A stretch of DNA of 64,000 nt from Prochlorococcus marinus. Its GTDB lineage: Bacteria > Cyanobacteriota > Cyanobacteriia > PCC-6307 > Cyanobiaceae. Of the stretch, positions 40,101 to 48,338 are shown piece by piece. Both the position numbers and the translations under genes were made by a program. The DNA is taken from positions 62,001 to 126,000 of the forward strand of contig NZ_CVSZ01000071.1 in assembly GCF_001180325.1 (NCBI RefSeq), read 5' to 3'. How positions within the stretch are numbered: the first letter of the stretch is position 1; the number at the start of each line of letters is the position of its first letter. The notes beneath the pieces were generated by a model, which saw nothing but the letters and a program-made list of their open reading frames with translations, did no database searches and was not told the origin of the DNA.

Positions 40101-40117
40101 AAAATGATTATCATTTT
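40101..40117. promoter_or_regulatory. Zur box AAAATGATTATCATTTT
   Basis: Perfect 17-base palindrome in the divergent znuC-znuA region, 20 bases upstream of the preferred znuA ATG. It matches the Fur-family operator style (TGATNNTCA core), and its position between zinc-uptake genes beside a Fur-family gene makes a Zur operator the simplest reading. Confidence 0.75.
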
Positions 40118-40136
40118 AAAATATCTTTCATTTTTT

Positions 40137-41234
40137 ATGTCAATTTTTAAGAGAATTTTTTCAAGCTATATATCTCATAAAAAAGTATCTTTCCGAAATT
40201 CACTTATCGCTAGTGCGGCATTATTCTCAATAAATACAAACGGTGCCTTTGCTGAAAGTAAAAGCTATGTAGCAGTTGAGCCTCTTACCTGCGATATCGT
40301 TAAATCTATAGCACTCCCTTCCGATGAAGTTATATGTCTAGTAGATAGAAAACAAGATGTTCATGATTTAAAAATTTCTCCAAAACAGGCAAGATTATTA
40401 AAAAAGGCAGATAAAGTTTTTACTTTAGGGACAGAAATGACACCCGCAATGAGGAATTGGGTGAAGAGAAATAGCACTGTTGTTTTAGGCGTAAGCGCAA
40501 TTGATATTGACGATCATAGTGACCATGATGACCATGACGATCATGGACACTCAGCAAAGAAACATGATGACCATGATGACCATGACGATCATGGACACTC
40601 AGCAAAGAAACATGATGACCATGATGACCACGACCATCATGATCACGGAGGCGTGGATCCACATGTCTGGCATGATCCTCATAACATCATCAAGATGGGT
40701 GAAGTCGTATCAAAAAGTCTTAAAAAAGATGTGCCTGAAAGAAAACTACGCAAAGCTATCTCTAATAGATTCAAAACTTTTGACAAAACACTAGAAGATC
40801 TTGATAAATGGATTGTTAAACAAGTATCTACTATCCCTTCTTCAAATCGTGTAATTGTCTCAAAACACAAAGCTATGGATTACTATGGCGATGCATTTGG
40901 TTTTGAAACAATAAGTTTATTAGATTTCTTAGGTCATTCATCTAGCCTGAGGCCTCAGAACATTTCAAAAGTTTTAAATGAGTTAAAGGAAGAAAATGTC
41001 AAAGTTATATTTAAGGAGCAAGAGCCTGCTTCAAAATTAGTCAATAATTTAAGCAAGCAAAGTTCTATCCCACTCTCTTCTAATCAAATTTTTGTCGATG
41101 GACTAATGATGGAAGGAAACACTATCACTGTGGCAGTTCATAACACATGCACTATCGTCAATGAGCTTGGTGGCTCATGTGATGAGACAACAGGTTTTGA
41201 TTTAGCAAGTAACTGGGGATCACTTAATCAATAA
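40137..41234 (+). CDS. znuA: zinc ABC transporter substrate-binding protein with His-rich repeats
   Basis: 365 residues from ATG 40137, chosen because upstream starts would place the Zur box inside the gene; a signal peptide follows ('SLIASAALFSINTNGAFA'). Residues about 122-170 form a His/Asp-rich insert with a 16-residue unit (HDDHDDHDDHGHSAKK) repeated about twice and a final partial copy. Metal-site histidines are in 'VDPHVWHDPHNI' and near 'FLGHSSSLRP'. The His loop is typical of zinc-specific ZnuA and may buffer zinc. Confidence 0.9.
   Translation: MSIFKRIFSSYISHKKVSFRNSLIASAALFSINTNGAFAESKSYVAVEPLTCDIVKSIALPSDEVICLVDRKQDVHDLKISPKQARLLKKADKVFTLGTEMTPAMRNWVKRNSTVVLGVSAIDIDDHSDHDDHDDHGHSAKKHDDHDDHDDHGHSAKKHDDHDDHDHHDHGGVDPHVWHDPHNIIKMGEVVSKSLKKDVPERKLRKAISNRFKTFDKTLEDLDKWIVKQVSTIPSSNRVIVSKHKAMDYYGDAFGFETISLLDFLGHSSSLRPQNISKVLNELKEENVKVIFKEQEPASKLVNNLSKQSSIPLSSNQIFVDGLMMEGNTITVAVHNTCTIVNELGGSCDETTGFDLASNWGSLNQ
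40545..40640. repeat. 48-bp tandem repeat in znuA
   Basis: The His-rich insert is encoded by two near-exact 48-base copies (shift of 48 between the 'GGACACTCAGCAAAGAAACA' blocks) plus a diverged third. In-frame length variation is expected. Confidence 0.8.
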
Positions 41235-41247
41235 AATTATATAGATA

Positions 41248-41264
41248 AAAATGGTTTTCATTTC
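41248..41264. promoter_or_regulatory. second, degenerate Zur box
   Basis: AAAATGGTTTTCATTTC matches the znuA palindrome at 14 of 17 positions and keeps AAAATG and TCATTT arms. It lies 55 bases upstream of the CobW-family gene, which suggests that gene is also under Zur. Confidence 0.5.
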
Positions 41265-41318
41265 GATTTTTTGATTATTATATTGATGGATAGCATTACA
41301 TTTTAAAAACAGAGCGAA

Positions 41319-42668
41319 ATGAGTATTAAGGAAAAGGTTCCTGTAACCATACTTACTGGATTCTTAGGATCAGGGAAGACTACTTTGCTTAATAGAATAT
41401 TGAGTGAAGAGCACGGGAAAAGAATAGCAGTAATTGAAAATGAATACGGTGAAGTGGGTATAGATCAAGGGCTCGTAATTAATGCCGATGAAGAAGTATT
41501 TGAGATGTCAAACGGGTGTATTTGTTGTACTGTTCGCGGCGATTTAATAAGAGTCCTTGGCAACCTTATGAAAAGAAGAGATAAGTTTGACTATGTTTTA
41601 GTAGAAACGACAGGATTAGCAGATCCAGGCCCAGTTGCTCAGACATTTTTCATGGATGAAGAGATTAGTTCTGAATTTACTCTTGATGGAATTGTGACTT
41701 TAGTTGATGCTGCCCACATTGATCAACAGTTAGGCAGGAGTGATGAAAGTTCAGAACAAGTAGCATTTGCAGATGTTCTTGTCCTTAATAAAACTGATTT
41801 AGTCTCTGATGATGCACTAGATACTCTTGAATCGAGATTGAGAGATATGAACCGAATGACCCGAATTATTAGAGCTGAGAATGCCAAAGTACCAATTGAA
41901 ACAGTCTTAAATCTAAGTGCATTTGATCTTGATCAGATCCTTAAACGCAGGCCAACATTCCTTGAACCAGAATATCCTTTTGAATGGACAGGTGTTTACG
42001 ATCTTGATGCAGGTAAATATGAATTAATGCTTGAAGAAGGACCCGATCCAGAAATGTCCTTAGTAGCCCTCGCTAACCAAGGAGAGAGTGAAGAGGAACT
42101 TAAAGATGGTGCTGAATCCTCCGTGAGACTTTATGCAGAAAAAGCTAATAGTTTAGATCCTGGAAATACCATTCCATATGGAGAACATATAAATCTCAAA
42201 TTGGAGGATAAAGGAAATAAATCATTCATCCTGAACATAGAAAAACCAACAAAAATAGGTTTGTTTACACAGCACACTGCTGAAGAATTCAATATGAAAG
42301 TCATTAAAAGTGACGAAAACAAAGAGATTCCATTTAATACTGAAAGATTCTGGCAAGCAGAGCACGAACATGATGATGAAGTAGGCTCAATTGCTATAGA
42401 GCGTTTTGGAGATGTTGACCCAGAAAAACTAAATACTTGGATGGGAAGACTTCTATCAGAAAAAGGAGTGGATATATTCAGAACTAAAGGTTTCATAAGT
42501 TACTCAGGTAACCCAAGGAGAATAGTTTTCCAGGGAGTTCACATGTTATTTACTGCACAACCTGATAAAGAATGGGGTAACGAACCTCGTAGAAATCAAC
42601 TTGTTTTTATCGGTAGAAATTTAAATGAGAAAGAGATGCAAGAAGGCTTTGATAAATGCCTGATATAG
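41319..42668 (+). CDS. CobW/COG0523-family GTPase, putative zinc metallochaperone
   Basis: 449 residues. GTPase motifs: Walker A 'GFLGSGKTT' at 14-22 and 'NKTD'; the metal-binding GCxCC is at Cys67-Cys70 ('NGCICC'), with 'VETTGLADPGP' after it. The C-terminal CobW_C domain is followed by His-containing 'AEHEHDDEVG', a possible metal loop. Location after znuA and its own Zur-like box point to a zinc role rather than cobalamin synthesis. The stop overlaps the WD40 gene by 13 bases. Confidence 0.85.
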   Translation: MSIKEKVPVTILTGFLGSGKTTLLNRILSEEHGKRIAVIENEYGEVGIDQGLVINADEEVFEMSNGCICCTVRGDLIRVLGNLMKRRDKFDYVLVETTGLADPGPVAQTFFMDEEISSEFTLDGIVTLVDAAHIDQQLGRSDESSEQVAFADVLVLNKTDLVSDDALDTLESRLRDMNRMTRIIRAENAKVPIETVLNLSAFDLDQILKRRPTFLEPEYPFEWTGVYDLDAGKYELMLEEGPDPEMSLVALANQGESEEELKDGAESSVRLYAEKANSLDPGNTIPYGEHINLKLEDKGNKSFILNIEKPTKIGLFTQHTAEEFNMKVIKSDENKEIPFNTERFWQAEHEHDDEVGSIAIERFGDVDPEKLNTWMGRLLSEKGVDIFRTKGFISYSGNPRRIVFQGVHMLFTAQPDKEWGNEPRRNQLVFIGRNLNEKEMQEGFDKCLI

Positions 42669-43729
42669 AACCATTTAGCCCAAGAGGCATGTTCCATGAA
42701 GGATGGACTGCTGAAGTTAACGATTACGCCATAGCATGTGGCTGGGCTCTTAAAGGAAAACAATTTATTGTTGGCGACGTAGCAGGAGGTCTTTTTTCAT
42801 TCGAAGGAGATACTGGAAAAATTATTTGGAAAAAAGAAAATACTCACTCTGGTGGTCTACTAGCAATGGCAATTCATCCAGAGGGTGAAATTTTTGCAAC
42901 ATCAGGTCAGGATGGAAATGTTCAAATTTGTAATTGCCATGAAGGTAAAGTTATTAAAACACTTGATCTTGGCAAAGGTTGGGTAGAACACGTCAAGTGG
43001 TCTAATGACGGTTTATTTCTAGCGATAGCTTCCTCAAAAAAAGTATATGTTTTTAATGAAATTGGTGAAGAGAAATGGATCTCAGAAGACCATCCAAGCA
43101 CAGTAAGTGCAATAACGTGGTCAAATAAAAATGAGCTAGCAACTGCTTGCTATGGAAGAGTGACATTCTTTGACATAGTTAATAATAAAACGAATCAAAA
43201 ACTCGAATGGCAAGGATCATTGGTATCTATGGAATTAAGCCCTGATGGAGATATAGTCGCCTGTGGGAGTCAAGACAATTCAGTTCATTTTTGGAGAAGA
43301 TCAACAGGAATGGATGCTGAAATGACTGGATACCCTGGTAAACCAAGTCATCTTTCTTTTGATGACAGCGGAAAATTATTAGCGACTAGCGGCAGTGAAA
43401 GAATTACAGTTTGGAGCTTTATAGGCAATGGTCCAGAAGGGACTATGCCAGGAGAGCTATGTCACCATACAGAACCTATTTCGAGCTTAGCCTTTTCAAA
43501 TAAAGGTATGCTTGTAGCCTCAGGATCTAGGGATGGTTCTGTTGTTGCAAGTTTCCTAAAAAATGACGGCAATGGAGACCCAGTTGGGGCTGCATTCGCG
43601 GGAGATTTGGTAGGAGCAATATCATGGAGACCTGATGATTGTGCACTTGCAGCAGTTAATGCAAAAGGTGTTGTAAATGTATGGAAATTTAAAGTTCGTA
43701 CTAACCTTTTTTCAAAGGGATTTAAGTAA
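42656..43729 (+). CDS. WD40 beta-propeller protein
   Basis: 357 residues forming about seven WD40-like blades (for example 'FATSGQDGNVQICN', 'IVACGSQDNSVHFWRR', 'LATSGSERITVWSF', 'LVASGSRDGSVVASF', 'LAAVNAKGVVNVWKF'). No enzymatic domain; a protein-interaction scaffold. The gene starts inside the end of the CobW-family gene (13-base overlap), so the two are translated together and may interact physically. Soluble, presumably cytoplasmic. Confidence 0.85.
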   Translation: MPDIEPFSPRGMFHEGWTAEVNDYAIACGWALKGKQFIVGDVAGGLFSFEGDTGKIIWKKENTHSGGLLAMAIHPEGEIFATSGQDGNVQICNCHEGKVIKTLDLGKGWVEHVKWSNDGLFLAIASSKKVYVFNEIGEEKWISEDHPSTVSAITWSNKNELATACYGRVTFFDIVNNKTNQKLEWQGSLVSMELSPDGDIVACGSQDNSVHFWRRSTGMDAEMTGYPGKPSHLSFDDSGKLLATSGSERITVWSFIGNGPEGTMPGELCHHTEPISSLAFSNKGMLVASGSRDGSVVASFLKNDGNGDPVGAAFAGDLVGAISWRPDDCALAAVNAKGVVNVWKFKVRTNLFSKGFK

Positions 43730-43747
43730 AAAGTAGAAATTTATTTA

Positions 43748-43903
43748 TTACCAATAGTTAGCTTTTAAATGTCTTTCCATACAAATGACCTCACAGTCAT
43801 TATCTATGCCTTTTGGGTGAATATCGCAATATGATAGACATTGAAAATATTCGTCTATGGGATTTGATTTATCAGTTTTACTAACTTCTTTCGACTGCTT
43901 CAT
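43748..43903 (-). CDS. 51-residue four-cysteine protein
   Basis: ATG 43903 to TAA. Contains CLSYC and CEVIC knuckle-like pairs separated by eleven residues ('DIHPKGIDNDC'), plus His. This is compatible with a small zinc-binding or twin-CX3C disulfide peptide. It lies next to the zinc island on the opposite strand. Not recognised as a known family. Confidence 0.6.
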   Translation of the reverse strand: MKQSKEVSKTDKSNPIDEYFQCLSYCDIHPKGIDNDCEVICMERHLKANYW

Positions 43904-44115
43904 AAAAGATTTCCTCAATTATTTAAAATTAAGATAGACGAATTAAATATCAAAGGAAATAAGCAAAACTTACTAAAAATATCTGAAAAAAATTAGCACG
44001 ATTGATTACTACTCTCGGACATTTTTAATTAAAAAGCAATGCGTATAAAAACGGATTGTCTTTAGAGAAATATTTTCCTAATTTTATATTGTTGAGTTCT
44101 AGGAGGTCTTTCAAA

Positions 44116-44148
44116 ATGATCGATAGCCTGCCTGAAATTTCGGAATAA
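44116..44148 (+). CDS. possible 10-codon minigene with strong Shine-Dalgarno
   Basis: ATG preceded by AGGAGG (44101-44106) at ideal spacing, encoding 10 residues ('MIDSLPEISE') and stopping inside an inverted repeat. Strong ribosome sites are rare in this genome, which makes a leader peptide plausible. Confidence 0.35.
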   Translation: MIDSLPEISE

Positions 44149-44189
44149 ACCGAACTAATTTAATTAACTGCTCCAATTATTTTTTATTA

Positions 44190-44279
44190 ATGTCTAAGCT
44201 TCCTTCTTCTGCATCGTTTAGGTGCCCTTTAAGAAACAAGCTTAATTCTAGAGTTTTTGCCCCAGTTAAAAACAATTAG
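44190..44279 (+). CDS. possible 29-residue peptide
   Basis: ATG to TAG: 'MSKLPSSASFRCPLRNKLNS', then RVFAPVKNN. Basic, one Cys. Codon use and residue composition look less AT-driven than flanking DNA. Unrecognised. Confidence 0.35.
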   Translation: MSKLPSSASFRCPLRNKLNSRVFAPVKNN

Positions 44280-44377
44280 TTAATTTTGGTGAGCATTAGC
44301 TTAATAGAAGTTAAGAACAAGGATCCATGATTTAGGTGCGTTATTAACTTCAGTAAAAAATATAAGTAAGAGATAAA

Positions 44378-44404
44378 AGAGGGCTTAAATAAGCCCTCTT
44401 TTTT
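44378..44404 (+). terminator. intrinsic terminator
   Basis: Stem AGAGGGCTT / AAGCCCTCT with AAAT loop followed by six T. Ends plus-strand transcription upstream of the zinc-ribbon gene. Confidence 0.8.
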
Positions 44405-44463
44405 GTTATTGGATGACTTTCATCTAGTTTTATAGATAATGATTAAAACAATAAAATTTTAAA

Positions 44464-44730
44464 ATGGATCGATATTATTGCCCATATTGCAATCCTAGAT
44501 ATCAATTTCAAAAACAATCCTCAAAAGGTACTTTGATTTGTGGCTTGTGCGGAGAGGATCTTATAAAAAAACCATTTATTAGGTTGAACCAGATAATTGC
44601 TTTAGTTGCTGCCTCATCATTACTTCTACCCTTAATATATACTTTTATTTTTTTAATTAAAAATCAAATAAATCCTCCTAATAAAAATTACCAAGCAGAT
44701 GGTACTTTAATGATATTAATCAAAGATTGA
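44464..44730 (+). CDS. zinc-ribbon membrane protein
   Basis: 88 residues. N-terminal zinc ribbon from 'YCPYCNPRYQF' and 'LICGLCGEDL' (two CxxC), then one membrane span ('IIALVAASSLLLPLIYTFIF') and a short lumen/periplasm tail. Similar architecture to the 73-residue protein at 19871 but not closely related in sequence. Stands alone between a terminator and the cyanate operon. Confidence 0.65.
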   Translation: MDRYYCPYCNPRYQFQKQSSKGTLICGLCGEDLIKKPFIRLNQIIALVAASSLLLPLIYTFIFLIKNQINPPNKNYQADGTLMILIKD

Positions 44731-44875
44731 ATTTATGATAATTTTCCTAAATGAAAAAAATATAGTATTTGATATCAAAAAAATTTATATGTGCTCTTTC
44801 ATTTTTTTAAACTATTTTCTTTATAAAATCTGATTTATTTTTATTCCATGGAATTTGTACTTATTATTTTAAATA

Positions 44876-44889
44876 GTATTTATTTATAC
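44876..44889. promoter_or_regulatory. NtcA-binding site GTA-N8-TAC
   Basis: GTATTTATTTATAC is a perfect GTAN8TAC. A -10-like AT-rich element (around 44906-44916) lies about 20 bases downstream, the class II spacing of NtcA-activated promoters. Expected to turn on the cyanate operon under nitrogen stress. Confidence 0.7.
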
Positions 44890-44943
44890 ATCCTAAAAAT
44901 AACTCTAGATAAATAATTCTAGGGTCTAGTAAAAAATTATTAA

Positions 44944-46617
44944 ATGATTATTCCAGCTAGTAATTTTACTCAAAAATATAATTTTGAATGTAAAACATCA
45001 GAAAATAATCCATCAAGTAATAACACATTTCTCAAAAATAACTTTTTAAATCCGTCAAATGATCATGGTTATTTTTGTGCATGCATAGAATGCCGACCAA
45101 TCGGTAATGATCATGAGAACTTCATGTCAGATATGCCTGATGACCCCGCTGAAATAATCTCAGATTTTTCTAGGATGGGACTTATAAAAAATGAGGCTTA
45201 TGAAATCGCTGATGCTATTTCAACGGCTGAAATGAGAGATCTTTTATTTTATAAAAATGCTTCAAATGGTGATCCATATAAAGAGCAGTTACTTAGAGAA
45301 TTAGCTAAAGAGGCTGGAGGGTTAGATCAAGCCTTTCAAGCAGCATTTGGGCCTCAAGCGGGCAAATTTTTTGCTAAAACAAAAGCCTCTTCTCCAATGG
45401 GTAGAAGACAATTTTTATCCAGCTTGGCTGCAGGTGCAGCACTAATTACAGTTGCTTGTTCCAACCAAAATAAACCTGCTAAACAACCAATTGATGACAC
45501 CCCTATTAATGTCAATAACTTAGAGAAACAAACTTTAAGAGTTGGTTTCATACCTATAACATGTGCCTCTCCAATCATTATGGCCGAACCAATGGGGTTC
45601 TATAACAAGTTTGGTATGGATGTAAAAGTTGTCAAAATGCCAAGTTGGGGAGCAGTAAGAGATTCTGCTATTGCTGGTGAATTAGATGCTTACCATATGC
45701 TTGCTCCAATGCCAATTTCCATGACTCTTGGATTAGGAACTGCACCATTTAGTGTAAAACTAGCAAGCATTGAAAATATAAATGGACAAGCCATTACTGT
45801 TGCTAACCGTCATAAAGGAAAAGTAAATGGTCCTGCAGACATGAAAGGATTTGTTTTTGGGGTTCCATTCCCATATTCAATGCATAATCTTTTATTAAGA
45901 TATTATCTAGCCAAAGGTGGAGTTGATCCAGATAAAGACGTTCAGATTCGTCCTGTTCCACCACCAGATAGTATTGCGCAGTTAGTTGCTGGTGATATTG
46001 ACGCATACTTAATGCCTGATCCCTTTAATCAAAGGGCGGTTTACGAAGATGCAGGTTTTATACATCTTCTTACTAAAGAATTATGGCCAGGCCATCCATG
46101 TTGTGCTTTTGCAGCAGGGGAACCCTGGATAAAAGAACATCCTGAAACTTTCAGAGCTCTTAATAAATCTATTATTGATGCTGCTGCTTATGTTTCAACT
46201 CCTTCTAACAGAAAAGAAGTTGCAAAAGCTATCTCTGGAAGAGGATTTTTAAACCAACCTACAGAAGTTGTTGAAGCAGTTCTTACAGGAAAATTTGACG
46301 ATGGATTAGGTAACAAACAAAATGTACCCGACAGAATTGACTTTAAGCCTTATCCTTGGCAAAGTTTCTCTCATTGGATCCAATCTCAATTAATTCGTTG
46401 GGATTTAGGGGGTGCAGTTGCTGCAATTCAAGCAGGCGATTTTAATCCTAATAGTGCTTCAATATTTTTGACAGACGAAGCTCAAGCTTTAGAAAGAGAA
46501 ATGGGAGGCAATCCACCAACTGCAAGATTTAGAAAAGAAATTCTTGCTTACGATGAGTTTGATCCTAGTAATCCAATGAAGTACATCAAGGATCAAATTA
46601 AAAGAGATGGTTTTTAG
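44944..46617 (+). CDS. cynA: cyanate ABC transporter substrate-binding protein with N-terminal extension
   Basis: 557 residues, about 150 longer than usual NrtA/CynA proteins. The binding domain starts near residue 190 ('TLRVGFIPITCASPIIMAEP') and runs to the end. A Tat-type signal with lipobox is internal: RRQFL at 154-158 and Cys172 in 'ITVAC'. Residues 1-150 form an extra region with 'HGYFCACIECRPIGNDH' (Cys45, 47, 50) and a helical part, in the same frame. Met152 (45397) could be the start of the exported form. Operon partners define it as cyanate rather than nitrate uptake. Confidence 0.85.
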   Translation: MIIPASNFTQKYNFECKTSENNPSSNNTFLKNNFLNPSNDHGYFCACIECRPIGNDHENFMSDMPDDPAEIISDFSRMGLIKNEAYEIADAISTAEMRDLLFYKNASNGDPYKEQLLRELAKEAGGLDQAFQAAFGPQAGKFFAKTKASSPMGRRQFLSSLAAGAALITVACSNQNKPAKQPIDDTPINVNNLEKQTLRVGFIPITCASPIIMAEPMGFYNKFGMDVKVVKMPSWGAVRDSAIAGELDAYHMLAPMPISMTLGLGTAPFSVKLASIENINGQAITVANRHKGKVNGPADMKGFVFGVPFPYSMHNLLLRYYLAKGGVDPDKDVQIRPVPPPDSIAQLVAGDIDAYLMPDPFNQRAVYEDAGFIHLLTKELWPGHPCCAFAAGEPWIKEHPETFRALNKSIIDAAAYVSTPSNRKEVAKAISGRGFLNQPTEVVEAVLTGKFDDGLGNKQNVPDRIDFKPYPWQSFSHWIQSQLIRWDLGGAVAAIQAGDFNPNSASIFLTDEAQALEREMGGNPPTARFRKEILAYDEFDPSNPMKYIKDQIKRDGF

Positions 46618-46643
46618 TTAATTAACCATTAAATCTTTTATAA

Positions 46644-47426
46644 ATGAATAAGATAATCTCAACTAAGGCAAAAGTTTTTGTCACTATTTTAAGCCTCTTA
46701 ATTTTTATAATCTTTTGGCAAATTGTTGCTCAGCAAGGATTATTAGTTAAAAATTTTCCAGGTTCATTTAAAACTATAAGCTCACTTATTTGGTGGGTAT
46801 CTGATCCGTTTTTCGATAATGGTCCAAATGACTTAGGAATTGGAACTAATTTGCTTATAAGTTTGAGGAGAGTATTAATTGGTTATAGCTTAGCTGTTTT
46901 AGTCGCAGTTCCTCTTGGAGTATTCATGGGAATGTCTAAATTAGCTCAGTCATCTTTAAATCCATATGTGCAACTTCTAAAACCTGTTTCTCCATTAGCT
47001 TGGCTTCCTGTAGGACTTTTTGTTTTTAGAAATTCTGAAATTACAGGCATTTTTGTGATTTTTATTACTAGTATTTGGCCTACGTTAATAAATACAGCTT
47101 TTGGAGTTTCAAGTATTAATCCTGATTATTTGAAAGTATCTAAATCTCTAGGAGCAAGCAAATCAACAACCATTAGGAGAGTTATTTTGCCTGCAATCAT
47201 GCCAAATATTCTTGCTGGAATGAGAATATCGATGGGTACAGCTTGGCTTGTGATTGTAGCTGCTGAAATGTTACTAGGTACAGGAATTGGTTATTTTATT
47301 TGGAACGAATGGAACAATTTATCTCTTGAAAATATATTCGTTGCCATAATAATAATTGGATTTACAGGATTTATTTTGGACCAATTTTTTGGCTATCTTC
47401 AAGAGAAATTTGACTATAGTATTTAA
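46644..47426 (+). CDS. cynB: cyanate ABC transporter permease
   Basis: 260 residues, NrtB/CynB/SsuC-type permease with about six spans. The EAA loop is present: 'SKSLGASKSTTIRRVILPAI' (about residues 170-189). It would form the membrane channel of the cyanate importer with the ATPase downstream. 26 bases separate it from the binding-protein gene. Confidence 0.85.
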   Translation: MNKIISTKAKVFVTILSLLIFIIFWQIVAQQGLLVKNFPGSFKTISSLIWWVSDPFFDNGPNDLGIGTNLLISLRRVLIGYSLAVLVAVPLGVFMGMSKLAQSSLNPYVQLLKPVSPLAWLPVGLFVFRNSEITGIFVIFITSIWPTLINTAFGVSSINPDYLKVSKSLGASKSTTIRRVILPAIMPNILAGMRISMGTAWLVIVAAEMLLGTGIGYFIWNEWNNLSLENIFVAIIIIGFTGFILDQFFGYLQEKFDYSI

Positions 47427-47449
47427 CCTAATTTTTTAAATTTTTAAAA

Positions 47450-48304
47450 ATGTCAAAAAATCAAAATTCCAAAAAAAGTAACACTCACCTTAAGTTAAAT
47501 AATATAGGAAAAATTTTTTACAAAGAAAAGAAATTTTTTGATTTTTATTCCAAAGGAAATAGAAGTGGGTTTGAAGCAATCAAAGATATTAATCTAGAGA
47601 TTGAGAAGAACAAGTTTGTATCAATAATTGGCCCTTCTGGTTGTGGTAAATCAACATTACTAAATTTAATAGCAGGCTTACAAACTCCAACATCTGGGAA
47701 AATCATTATTGACGGACAAGCCATAAAAGGTCCTGGTCCCGATAGAGGTGTTATTTTTCAAAATTATGCTTTAATGCCCTGGCTTACAACTATTGAGAAC
47801 ATTCAGTTTGCCTTAAATACTGTTTTCCCAGCAAAAACAAACGCTGATGTTAAAGAAAGAGCAAGAAAATATTTACGAATGGTTGGTTTAGAAAAAGCTT
47901 CAAACAAATTTCCAAAAGAATTATCTGGAGGAATGAAGCAAAGAGTTGCAATTGCCAGAGCCTTATCTATTAATCCAAATATGTTGTTGATGGACGAACC
48001 CTTTGGGGCTCTGGATGCATTAACTAGATCCTATTTACAAGATGAATTATTATCCATTTGGAGAAAAAATAAAGTAACTGTTGTTTTAATTACTCATAGT
48101 ATTGAAGAAGCATTACTTTTATCTGACAAGATTGTTTTGATGTCAAGCGGTCCTTCTGCCATAATTTCTGAGGAAATTTCAGTTGATTTAGAAAGGCCAA
48201 GAGATCGAGAAAAAATTGAACAAGATCCTACATATTTAAAAATAAAAATGCGTTTGGAAAAACATCTATTAAGAGAAACAAGAGCTGTAGAAGAGGTTAC
48301 TTAG
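47450..48304 (+). CDS. cynD: cyanate ABC transporter ATP-binding protein
   Basis: 284 residues. Walker A 'GPSGCGKST', signature 'LSGGMKQRVAIARAL' and Walker B 'MLLMDEPFGALDALTR' are intact; the NrtD-type C-terminal region is present ('DLERPRDREKIEQDPTY'). A short extra N-terminal stretch with 'KEKKFFDFYSKGNRSGF' precedes the ABC domain. Third gene of the operon, before cyanase. Confidence 0.85.
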   Translation: MSKNQNSKKSNTHLKLNNIGKIFYKEKKFFDFYSKGNRSGFEAIKDINLEIEKNKFVSIIGPSGCGKSTLLNLIAGLQTPTSGKIIIDGQAIKGPGPDRGVIFQNYALMPWLTTIENIQFALNTVFPAKTNADVKERARKYLRMVGLEKASNKFPKELSGGMKQRVAIARALSINPNMLLMDEPFGALDALTRSYLQDELLSIWRKNKVTVVLITHSIEEALLLSDKIVLMSSGPSAIISEEISVDLERPRDREKIEQDPTYLKIKMRLEKHLLRETRAVEEVT

Positions 48305-48338
48305 ACTTCTCCTGCAATAAAAAAAACAACAATTAATT

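Larger units (their letters stand above)
43904..44463. other. 560-base interval with mini-genes and a terminator
   Basis: No gene above 50 codons. It holds a 10-codon frame with a consensus ribosome site, an inverted repeat around that frame's stop (TTCGG 44139-44143 / CCGAA 44150-44154), a 29-codon frame and a strong terminator at 44378-44404. The pattern suggests a regulatory leader or small RNA unit rather than empty DNA. Confidence 0.5.

Noticed and set aside
40017..40136. Upstream extension of znuA
   Set aside because: Would bury the Zur palindrome in coding sequence and put 40 extra residues in front of a normal signal peptide.
40420..40662. Minus-strand and alternative plus-strand frames with His/Met-rich repeats
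   Set aside because: They mirror the znuA His-rich 48-bp repeat; only the znuA frame carries the full domain.
43904..44463. tmRNA or RNase P RNA in the long gap
   Set aside because: I could not find the conserved cores of either RNA; only mini-frames and a terminator are visible.
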